Part shown: positions 1-6,013 of the stretch, piece by piece | Layout: the number at the start of each line of letters is the position of its first letter | How positions within the stretch are numbered: the stretch's first letter is position 1 | The notes under the pieces: model-generated | What the model was told of the DNA's origin: nothing | What the model saw: only the letters and a program-made list of their open reading frames with translations | Database searches by the model: none | Program-made: the position numbers and the translations under genes | Source: Sediminibacterium ginsengisoli | GTDB lineage: Bacteria; Bacteroidota; Bacteroidia; Chitinophagales; Chitinophagaceae | Assembly: GCA_943324415.2 (NCBI GenBank) | Contig: CALPLN020000065.1 | Location: 1-9,690 of the forward strand | Direction: 5' to 3' | Length of the DNA stretch: 9,690 nt

Positions 1-1091
1 CTTATGTGGACAGCTTAAATGATTTGACCATTGGTGGAGGATGGAGCGTGTATGATGGATTGCATTTTGGCACTTTACCCTACTTGGCAAATACATTGGC
101 TCCAGTCAATTATAGATATTATGACAATGATGCGCTAAAAAAAGAAATGAATACTTATGTAAAATGGGAAAGAAGATTGACAAAGCAATTCAAAAGTTTT
201 ATAGACCTACAATATCGATATGTCAATCATCGTATGAATGGGTTTACTAAAAATACCGATTTGGAAATTGAACGAAAGTTTAATTTCTTCAACCCTAAAA
301 TGGGTTTGACCTATCAAGCAAAGACTATTTTTTATTATACGAGTGTAGCTGTTGCAAACAAAGAACCTAATAGAGATGATTTTGAAGCTAGTGCCATTGA
401 ACAACCAAAAAGAGAACGATTGATAGATTGGGAAACAGGATTTGAGTTTAAAAAACCTAAATATGCCATCAATGCAAACATCTACTACATGGATTATAAA
501 GACCAGTTGGTCTTGACTGGTAAGATCAATGATGTGGGCGCCTACACCAGAACCAACGTACCAAAAAGCTATAGAGCCGGATTAGAATTACAATTTAAAT
601 ATGCACTGAACAAAAAATATAGCACAAGCTATAGTGTCACATTCAGTCAAAATAAGATTAAAGAATTCACAGAATACATAGACGATTATGATCAATACAC
701 CCAAGTGGCAATACAGCATAAAAATACCAATATAGCGCTATCGCCAAGCTTAACAACCAACCGAACTTTCAATTGGAAGCCCAATGACAAGCTTAGCTTT
801 TTTTGGACAACTAAATACACTTCCATTCAATTCCTAGACAATACACAGAATAAGAATAGAATTTTAGACGCTTATTTCATCAATGATATCAATGCGCATT
901 GGACTATCATGAACAAAGCAAAATTCACAATGCTTCTGCAAGTCTATGCAAACAATATTTTAGATGTTAAATACGCACCAAATGGATATACTTACACTTA
1001 TATCTATGATCGCAGTACCACTACATCTAACAATTATTACCCAATGGCGGGAAGAAACTATTGGATTAGTTTGAAAATCGACTTAAAATAA
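1..1091 (+). CDS. TonB-dependent outer-membrane receptor, C-terminal part (5' truncated)
   Basis: This is the C-terminal beta-barrel portion of a TonB-dependent receptor, which imports a scarce ligand such as an iron chelate across the outer membrane. The frame is open from base 3 (codon TAT, then GTG at base 6), so the gene starts outside the window and that GTG is internal. About 362 residues are visible. They show alternating hydrophobic/aromatic strands typical of the barrel, an EPNRDDF segment as in siderophore-type receptors (about residue 120 counted from the GTG), and a final strand GRNYWISLKIDLK like those that close such barrels. The plug and TonB box lie outside the window, so the ligand cannot be named. 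The size and ending look more like a FecA/CirA-type receptor than a SusC protein, and no SusD partner is seen. It is followed at once by a terminator shared with the convergent hydrolase. Confidence 0.88.
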   Translation, partial: YVDSLNDLTIGGGWSVYDGLHFGTLPYLANTLAPVNYRYYDNDALKKEMNTYVKWERRLTKQFKSFIDLQYRYVNHRMNGFTKNTDLEIERKFNFFNPKMGLTYQAKTIFYYTSVAVANKEPNRDDFEASAIEQPKRERLIDWETGFEFKKPKYAINANIYYMDYKDQLVLTGKINDVGAYTRTNVPKSYRAGLELQFKYALNKKYSTSYSVTFSQNKIKEFTEYIDDYDQYTQVAIQHKNTNIALSPSLTTNRTFNWKPNDKLSFFWTTKYTSIQFLDNTQNKNRILDAYFINDINAHWTIMNKAKFTMLLQVYANNILDVKYAPNGYTYTYIYDRSTTTSNNYYPMAGRNYWISLKIDLK

Positions 1092-1105
1092 ATTACCTAC
1101 CCCAT

Positions 1106-1137
1106 AAAAAAGGTCCTGAATTTTCAGGACCTTTTTT
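1106..1137. terminator. Bidirectional intrinsic terminator between convergent genes
   Basis: The stem GGTCCTGA (1112-1119) pairs perfectly with TCAGGACC (1124-1131) around an ATTT loop. Six A precede it and six T follow it, so the hairpin ends in a U tract when transcribed from either side. It lies 14 bases after the receptor stop and 21 bases beyond the hydrolase stop, and it can serve both genes. Confidence 0.92.
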
Positions 1138-1158
1138 AATATAATTCGTTACCGCTTA

Positions 1159-2196
1159 TTACTTCTTCTCTTTATCTACTTTATTGATAAAATCAATTAG
1201 TCCTTTAAAGTAGGTAGCTTGATCGTCATACATAGACATATGAGATCCTTTTGGACAAAGAAGGTAAGTTCCATTTTGTACTTTATTTGCAATCATTTCC
1301 ATTGCCTTAGGATCCATCGTATCAAATGCACCACCAATACTTAAGGTAGGTACTTTTATTTTTGCAAGATCTGCAGTTCTATCCCAATTTTTTAACACTG
1401 CATTGCCCACTACTCCAAATTCTGATGGACCTTGCATTTTTAAATACAAAGGATAATTCATTTTAGCAAAAGCACGTACCACTGGATCAGGCCAATTGGC
1501 TGGAGGGATTCTTAACACATGCTCAGGATAATAATAATCATTGATCAGCTTTAAATAAGCTGGGTCTGTATATTGTCCCTTTGCTTCAAACGCTCTAATT
1601 TGTGCCAACACTTCCTTAGGTAATTGTGGTCCTAACACCTCATTGGCATACTTAACATATTCAGGGATAGAAGCCATCATATTCGAGATGATCAATCCTT
1701 TCAAATGCTGTTGATATTTTAATGCATACTCAATGGCCAATATACCACCCCAAGAATGACCTAATAAATAAAAATTATTGGCATCTAAACCAAGTGCAGT
1801 TCTTACCGTTTCAACTTCTTCTACATAACGATCAATTGACCATAAACTACTATCATTTGGATTGTCAGAATAAGCCGAACCTAATTGATCGTAATAATAA
1901 TATTCTACTCCCTCTTGAGGAAGGAATGAGTCAAAACATTCAAAATATTCATGTGTTGCCCCAGGACCTCCATGCAATAACAATACTTTTTTGGTTGGAT
2001 TGTTGCCTACACGCTTAGTCCATACTGTAAAATCACCTTTCGCTGTATGAATAGGGATGCGTTTCACGCCACCAGATAAAAGATCTGTTCTGCCTGTCGT
2101 GTCATGGTAGGTAGACTTTGTGTCTGCAGTCCCATTTGTGCAGGCTGCCAATGATAAAACAAAGCAACAAGCTACTAATTGAATGATTTTTTTCAT
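1159..2196 (-). CDS. Lipoprotein alpha/beta-hydrolase, proline iminopeptidase-like (S33 family)
   Basis: This 345-residue alpha/beta-hydrolase resembles the proline iminopeptidase group, which removes N-terminal proline from peptides, although relatives also cleave other amides and esters. Visible marks are HGGPG (75-79, oxyanion-hole loop), DQLGSAYSD (103-111), the nucleophile elbow GHSWGG with Ser148, Asp292 in GGAFDTMDP, and His319 in GSHM, which completes the triad. The N-terminus is a lipoprotein signal: two Lys, a hydrophobic stretch and the lipobox LAAC, with Cys19 as the predicted lipidation site. The protein is therefore exported and membrane-tethered, unlike the classical cytoplasmic enzymes. 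No acidic surface-export tract directly follows Cys19, so a periplasm-facing position is more likely (inference). It is the last gene of the minus-strand run, 14 bases after the rhodanese gene. The substrate is unknown; the family call is firm and the peptidase specificity is not. Confidence 0.85.
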   Translation of the reverse strand: MKKIIQLVACCFVLSLAACTNGTADTKSTYHDTTGRTDLLSGGVKRIPIHTAKGDFTVWTKRVGNNPTKKVLLLHGGPGATHEYFECFDSFLPQEGVEYYYYDQLGSAYSDNPNDSSLWSIDRYVEEVETVRTALGLDANNFYLLGHSWGGILAIEYALKYQQHLKGLIISNMMASIPEYVKYANEVLGPQLPKEVLAQIRAFEAKGQYTDPAYLKLINDYYYPEHVLRIPPANWPDPVVRAFAKMNYPLYLKMQGPSEFGVVGNAVLKNWDRTADLAKIKVPTLSIGGAFDTMDPKAMEMIANKVQNGTYLLCPKGSHMSMYDDQATYFKGLIDFINKVDKEKK

Positions 2197-2210
2197 ATTT
2201 AGATTTTAGA

Positions 2211-2519
2211 TTATCCTGGAAATTTTTCCTGCCATGCCAACATTCCACCTACTACATTGACTACATTTTTAAATCCAAACGGCTCCATCATCATGCAAGC
2301 TTGTCCACTTCTGTTACCGCTTCGGCAGTATACATAAATTGTTTCCTCTTTTAAATGTTCAATCTCGTCTAACTGTAAAGATTGCACTAAGCCCAATGGC
2401 AGTAATTGCCCCCCTATATTAAATGCAGCATGCTCATGCGGTTCTCTTACATCTAATAAATTCAATTTTTCACCTGCATCTATTTTTGCTTTTAATGCTT
2501 CTACGGAAATTGTATTCAT
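2211..2519 (-). CDS. Single-domain rhodanese-like protein
   Basis: This 102-residue protein consists of one rhodanese domain, a fold that carries sulfane sulfur on a cysteine and passes it to an acceptor. The domain shows LLDVREPHEH near residues 21-30, the active-site loop CRSGNRS at 65-71 with Cys65 as the persulfide-forming residue, and the closing VVGGMLAWQ near 89-97. The intact loop suggests catalytic competence. There is no signal peptide, so it should be cytoplasmic. The length is normal for small GlpE/PspE-type rhodaneses. It starts with ATG, lies 49 bases after the PASTA gene and 14 bases before the hydrolase gene on the same strand, and is probably co-transcribed with them. The neighbours do not show which pathway receives the sulfur. 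Confidence 0.9.
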   Translation of the reverse strand: MNTISVEALKAKIDAGEKLNLLDVREPHEHAAFNIGGQLLPLGLVQSLQLDEIEHLKEETIYVYCRSGNRSGQACMMMEPFGFKNVVNVVGGMLAWQEKFPG

Positions 2520-2568
2520 AACTTAAATTTTAATTTTTATCTACTTCATCCCCTTTTTTAAGGCTGCA

Positions 2569-3393
2569 TTATTGTATAGAGTCACGAATGGCTTTTACGG
2601 GAGCCACTTTATCTAAGACTAAATTGATGGTAGCCCCTTTTGAAATTGCATTTTTAATTGGCATTCCCAAGGAATCCAATTGACTTCCATAAGCAGCTGG
2701 GCTTTGGTCAAAAACAAATGCAGTAGCGCTATCACCAATGGAACCATTCACAGATACTAGACCGAGATTTAGACCCATGCTAATCAATTGTGCCTTTGCT
2801 TGCTCATAGGTCAACCCCACTAAATCTGGCATAAGCATGGATGCAGATGCACCACCATCTCCTACTAAGAAATGAATCAATGTTCCAGAAGGTATCTTAG
2901 ACCCAGGTGCAATGGGTTGGCCATTGACCAATTGATCAATGACTACATTTTTATTTTGGTCTGGCACCATTTGTATTGAACCCAATCTTAGACCAAGTAC
3001 TTTTAAATAAGTCTCTGCACTTTTAATTGAAAATCCAACAAGGTTTGGCATATCTACTTGAGGCGCAATAACACGATTGATGGTCAGGTAGACCGTTCTG
3101 CCTTTTTTTACAATCTCATCTGCTTCAGGCGTCTGTCTTAATACTGCATTTCTTGCGAGTGTGTCTACATAAATCGAATCTTGCAACTCTACATCAAATC
3201 CCAATGCTGTAAGATTTTTTTCTGCAGCAAGGACATCCAACCCAATGACTGCTGGTACTTTCTCCGTCTCTCCATTACCAGTAATCCATCCTAATGAGAA
3301 AAAAAAGATAATGCATAAGCAGAATGCAGCTCCAAATCCTATGAGCACATTCATCCACAATGGCTTCTTTAATATGTCGTCTATAAATTTCAA
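2569..3393 (-). CDS. Membrane-anchored triple-PASTA domain protein
   Basis: The 274-residue protein has a short basic N-terminus, one membrane segment at about 14-37, and three PASTA repeats outside the membrane at about 44-107, 113-178 and 187-262. Each repeat begins with a PxxxGxxxxxA-like block (VPAVIGLDVLAAEKNL, MPNLVGFSIKSAETYL, MPDLVGLTYEQAKAQL) and ends in a G-T/R-x-hydrophobic strand. PASTA modules in Gram-positive kinases and PBPs bind muropeptides. Here there is no kinase or penicillin-binding domain, so it would act as a periplasmic sensor or scaffold (inference). The third repeat carries roughly ten extra residues (about 238-248) before its last strand. The start at 3393 is TTG: no ATG lies between it and the upstream in-frame stop, and the next ATG (residue 14) would remove the basic pre-membrane segment. 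It begins 11 bases after ddl, which points to a shared transcript and an envelope role. Confidence 0.88.
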   Translation of the reverse strand: MKFIDDILKKPLWMNVLIGFGAAFCLCIIFFFSLGWITGNGETEKVPAVIGLDVLAAEKNLTALGFDVELQDSIYVDTLARNAVLRQTPEADEIVKKGRTVYLTINRVIAPQVDMPNLVGFSIKSAETYLKVLGLRLGSIQMVPDQNKNVVIDQLVNGQPIAPGSKIPSGTLIHFLVGDGGASASMLMPDLVGLTYEQAKAQLISMGLNLGLVSVNGSIGDSATAFVFDQSPAAYGSQLDSLGMPIKNAISKGATINLVLDKVAPVKAIRDSIQ

Positions 3394-3404
3394 ATTACTT
3401 GATT

Positions 3405-4391
3405 TTATTTTTGTTCTAAACTGTCTTCAATAATCCAACCATAAAAATCTGTCAAAGTCCAACCCATTGCTTTTACTTGTTGTGGAATGACACTTGCCTC
3501 ACTTTGTCCAGGAACTGTATTGACTTCTAGCATGTATGCTTTTTCAGCAGCTTCATCATAAATGAAATCAATTCTTACCACCCCTCTGCAGTTTAAGATA
3601 GCATAAACTTTTTGTGCGGCAGCAGTCATTGCCTCAAACATTTTTGTTGTAATATCTGCAGGTGTAATTTCTTTACTTTTACCTTGGTATTTAGCCTCGT
3701 AATCAAAAAACTCGTTTTCAGTTTTAATCTCTGTGATAGGCAATACCGTAATCTTCCCTTTGGATTTAAATACACCAATGGTGAATTCCCTACCGCTAAT
3801 AAATTCTTCTACCAATATCTGTGTGTCTTCTTTGAATGCTTTTTCCAATGCAACAGGAAGCTCAGTTGCTTGATTCACTTTGCTAATGCCAAAACTACTT
3901 CCACCATTGTTTGGCTTCACAAATACTGGCAGCGTAAGACTTGCCAAAATTTGATCAGGACTTAATGTATTCTCTTTAAATAAGTGCAATGATTTAGCCA
4001 CATTCACTCCGCCAAATCCAGCAACCGCAACGGTGTATCTTTTATTGAATGTCAATGCAGAAGTCGCAGTATCGCAACTTGTGTAAGGCAAGCCAATCAT
4101 ATCAAAGTATCCTTGTAATTTTCCATCTTCACCTGGAGTTCCATGAATACACATTAAAGCCAGATCAAATTTGATTTTTTCAGTACCTTCTACAATGCTA
4201 AAGTCAGCTTTATCTACTGCTACTTCTTCCCCTACTGCATTTTCATACCACCAGCCTGTAGGATGAATGTCAATTTGATAGACTTCGTATTTTTCTTTAT
4301 CCAATGCATTGAACACGGTCTTTGCACTCTTATAACTAATTTCTGCTTCTGAACTATATCCGCCTGTTACCAATGCAACTTTCTTTTTCAT
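3405..4391 (-). CDS. ddl: D-alanine--D-alanine ligase
   Basis: Ddl joins two D-alanines with ATP to make the dipeptide end of the peptidoglycan stem, in the cytoplasm. The 328-residue protein shows the ATP-grasp layout: GGYSSEAEIS (10-19, Glu15), HGTPGEDGKLQG (83-94), the ATP-binding lysine and serine loop KPNNGGSSFG (159-168, Ser165), EEFISGREFTIGV (195-207), YEAKY (231-235, Tyr235), Arg273 and Asp275 in RIDF, and the metal and product site LEVNTVPG (288-295, Glu289 and Asn291). The Glu15/Ser165/Tyr235 set corresponds to the dipeptide-selective triad of E. coli DdlB. The frame also opens at a TTG at 4400, but the ATG at 4391 gives the usual MKKKVALVTGG start and is preferred. It appears to head the PASTA-rhodanese-hydrolase run. 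A terminator at 4442-4465 separates it from the ferredoxin gene, so it needs its own promoter in 4392-4440, where I see no clear consensus match. Confidence 0.96.
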   Translation of the reverse strand: MKKKVALVTGGYSSEAEISYKSAKTVFNALDKEKYEVYQIDIHPTGWWYENAVGEEVAVDKADFSIVEGTEKIKFDLALMCIHGTPGEDGKLQGYFDMIGLPYTSCDTATSALTFNKRYTVAVAGFGGVNVAKSLHLFKENTLSPDQILASLTLPVFVKPNNGGSSFGISKVNQATELPVALEKAFKEDTQILVEEFISGREFTIGVFKSKGKITVLPITEIKTENEFFDYEAKYQGKSKEITPADITTKMFEAMTAAAQKVYAILNCRGVVRIDFIYDEAAEKAYMLEVNTVPGQSEASVIPQQVKAMGWTLTDFYGWIIEDSLEQK

Positions 4392-4441
4392 AGCATCCAA
4401 TTTTGTTTGGTCAATGATGGACCAGTTATTTTTGACAATAA

Positions 4442-4465
4442 AAAAAGGGAAATGATTCCCTTTTT
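4442..4465 (-). terminator. Intrinsic terminator of the ferredoxin gene
   Basis: GGGAA (4447-4451) pairs with TTCCC (4456-4460) around a four-base loop. The stem is extended by A5 at 4442-4446 against T5 at 4461-4465. It sits 10 bases beyond the ferredoxin stop on the minus strand and ends in a U run when read in that direction. It isolates ferredoxin transcription from ddl. Confidence 0.82.
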
Positions 4466-4475
4466 AAACCATTTA

Positions 4476-4823
4476 TTATAAATGTAATTTTTCTTTCTTA
4501 GCCAACAATTCATCCACTGTTTCTTTATACAATTCATCCGGCACACAACAGTCAACTGGACAAACAGCCGCACACTGAGGTTCTTCATGAAAACCTTGAC
4601 ACTCGGTACATTTGTTAGGTGTAATATAGTAGGTATCCATTGCAACAGGAGTCATTCTTGCACCTGCATCCACTGCACTACCATCCATTAAAGTATAAGC
4701 ACCTTTTAAAGAGGTGCCATCGGACATTGCCCATTCTACTCCACCTTCATAAATTGCATTATTTGGACATTCTGGCTCACATGCGCCACAATTGATACAT
4801 TCGTCTGTAATTTTGATTGCCAT
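4476..4823 (-). CDS. 2[4Fe-4S] ferredoxin, Alvin/YfhL-like
   Basis: This small cytoplasmic electron carrier has 115 residues. Motif I is C9-x2-C12-x2-C15-x3-C19-P. Motif II is C72-x2-C75-x8-C84-x3-C88-P, and the eight-residue spacing in motif II is the mark of Allochromatium (Alvin)/YfhL-type ferredoxins. All eight expected ligands are present. Cys92 and Cys93 follow in CPVDCC, and the second of these is an extra cysteine. The two motifs are 52 residues apart because of an added segment at about 26-65 that is rich in Gly, Met, Thr and Asp, which makes the protein longer than the roughly 85-residue YfhL. A charged helix follows motif II. The start is ATG, and the gene is transcribed away from the acyl-CoA reductase gene. 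From memory, this ferredoxin/acyl-CoA reductase pairing recurs in Bacteroidota, which hints at a functional link. The redox partner is unknown. Confidence 0.93.
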   Translation of the reverse strand: MAIKITDECINCGACEPECPNNAIYEGGVEWAMSDGTSLKGAYTLMDGSAVDAGARMTPVAMDTYYITPNKCTECQGFHEEPQCAAVCPVDCCVPDELYKETVDELLAKKEKLHL

Positions 4824-4848
4824 AAAAAATATTTAAATTTTAGTAACG

Positions 4849-4856
4849 TACTTTTG
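4849..4856 (+). promoter_or_regulatory. Putative -7 box for the acyl-CoA reductase gene
   Basis: TACTTTTG matches the -7 consensus TAnnTTTG exactly, 22 bases before the ATG at 4879. No good -33 TTTG is visible at the proper distance, where the sequence is an A run near 4824-4829. The expected start near 4861-4864 lies inside the opposing ferredoxin -7 box, so the two promoters should exclude each other. Confidence 0.38.
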
Positions 4857-4860
4857 CTTA

Positions 4861-4890
4861 CAAAGATATAACACAAGCATGAACTTACAA
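4861..4890 (-). promoter_or_regulatory. Putative Bacteroidota-type promoter for the ferredoxin gene
   Basis: Read on the minus strand, TATCTTTG (4868 down to 4861) matches the Bacteroidota -7 consensus TAnnTTTG exactly. A TTG (CTTG, 4891-4888) lies 19 bases upstream where the -33 TTTG is expected. Transcription would start near 4853-4857, giving a leader of about 30 bases before the ATG at 4823. The -33 element falls inside the acyl-CoA reductase coding region. Confidence 0.5.
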
Positions 4891-5883
4891 GCAAGAATTA
4901 AAGGTTTTGTCACCCTTGGGCAACAGCTCTCAGATTCAAATAATCGTCTATTATTAACCGCTAAGGAGGAGGCTTATCGCCAAAATTCCTGGTTTTTACC
5001 CGAATTTATAGACCAGGCGATTCAGCAGATCAGTGAACAGTTTTTAAAGGAGTCCGCACTGATGGAATGGACTTCTGCGTATCCCTCTATCGCAGATCAA
5101 CCCACAGAAATTAAAGTGGGGATTGTGATGGCAGGTAATATCCCTTTGGTAGGTTTTCATGATTTATTGAGCACCCTCGTTGCTGGACATACTGCAGTCG
5201 TAAAAAGATCTTCTAAAGACCAAGTATTGATGGACTTTATCATTGCAAGTTTAATAGCAATCAACCCAGCATTTGCTGCTCAGATTATGGTTCAAGAACA
5301 GCTGAAAAACTGCGATGCCTATATTGCCACTGGTGGCAACAATGCAGGCAATTATTTTGAGTATTATTTTGGCAAATTTCCGCATATCATCCGCAAGAAT
5401 AAAACTTCTATAGCTATTCTTGAAGGTACCGAAACCGAGGCTGAATTGGCTTCTTTGGCGGAGGATTGCATGCTATATTATGGTATGGGTTGCAGAAACG
5501 TAACCCAGATTTGGGTACCTGAGGGATATGATTTTATACCATTTTTAACCGCGCTAAAAAAGTACAACTTCTTATTAGATCAACATAAATACAAGCACAA
5601 TTATGATTATCAATTGGCTTTGTTGATGATGAGTAAACAAATGTACATGGATTCAGGAGGGGTATTGATGAGCGAAAATCCATCCCCTTTTGCTGCCATT
5701 AGCCAAATACATTATCAGTATTACAAGCCAGGTACTCAACCTCAATTGAACTTGGAAGAAATCCAATGTGTTGTGGGTAAGAATGCCCTTTCTTTTGGAA
5801 GTTTACAGCAACCAAAATTGGCGCAATATGCGGACGGAGTGGATAGTTTAGCCTTTTTGACAGGTCTTAGCCAAAGTGCGTAA
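4879..5883 (+). CDS. LuxC-family acyl-CoA reductase
   Basis: The 334-residue protein belongs to the acyl-CoA reductase (LuxC) family of the aldehyde-dehydrogenase superfamily, which reduces an acyl-CoA or acyl-thioester to the aldehyde with NAD(P)H. Supporting segments are GNIPLVGFHD (86-95), VAGHTAVVKRSSKD (101-114, like the ALDH coenzyme-binding strand and lysine), ATGGNNAG (150-157), and YYGMGCRNVTQIWVP (200-214), in which Cys205 is the expected acyl-carrying nucleophile. There is no signal peptide. No luxD/luxE partner or luciferase gene is nearby, so it is a stand-alone form outside bioluminescence and its substrate is unknown. The ATG at 4879 has only an AT-rich leader with no Shine-Dalgarno site, as is usual in this phylum. 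It diverges from the ferredoxin gene. A weak hairpin (ACGAA/TTCGT, 5884-5897) directly after the stop is too short to be called a terminator with confidence. Confidence 0.86.
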   Translation: MNLQARIKGFVTLGQQLSDSNNRLLLTAKEEAYRQNSWFLPEFIDQAIQQISEQFLKESALMEWTSAYPSIADQPTEIKVGIVMAGNIPLVGFHDLLSTLVAGHTAVVKRSSKDQVLMDFIIASLIAINPAFAAQIMVQEQLKNCDAYIATGGNNAGNYFEYYFGKFPHIIRKNKTSIAILEGTETEAELASLAEDCMLYYGMGCRNVTQIWVPEGYDFIPFLTALKKYNFLLDQHKYKHNYDYQLALLMMSKQMYMDSGGVLMSENPSPFAAISQIHYQYYKPGTQPQLNLEEIQCVVGKNALSFGSLQQPKLAQYADGVDSLAFLTGLSQSA

Positions 5884-6013
5884 ACGAACATTTTCGTAAA
5901 TCTTTTGTTAAACTCATTTACAGAATTTGTGACATAATTTCAGCTGCATTAGATTGCATTCAAATTGGTACAAATTTTGTAAAATCAATTGAATAAACAC
6001 AAATTAGTAAGTT

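Noticed and set aside
1722..2018. Plus-strand 98-residue open frame inside the hydrolase gene
   Set aside because: It is antisense to the catalytic core of a well-supported hydrolase and has no domain of its own.
2545..2566. Small hairpin between the PASTA and rhodanese genes (CCTT/AAGG on the minus strand)
   Set aside because: It has only four or five pairs with an A loop and no following U run, so it does not look like a terminator; the genes are better read as one transcript.
4392..4400. TTG start for ddl giving three extra residues
   Set aside because: The ATG at 4391 gives the standard Ddl N-terminus; an upstream TTG is less likely and adds nothing conserved.
4388..4645. Minus-strand 85-residue open frame over the ferredoxin gene and the gap before ddl
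   Set aside because: It overlaps the strongly supported ferredoxin in another frame, crosses the terminator and shows no recognisable domain.
4962..4972. Strong AAGGAGGAGG purine run inside the acyl-CoA reductase gene
   Set aside because: It encodes Lys-Glu-Glu in frame, and no plausible internal start with a separate product follows.
5884..6013. Promoter and terminator candidates between the acyl-CoA reductase and htrA genes
   Set aside because: The hairpin ACGAA/TTCGT has only five pairs and a broken T run. The best -7-like boxes (AAATTTTG at 5972-5979, AGAATTTG at 5922-5929) each miss the TA and lack a spaced -33 element.
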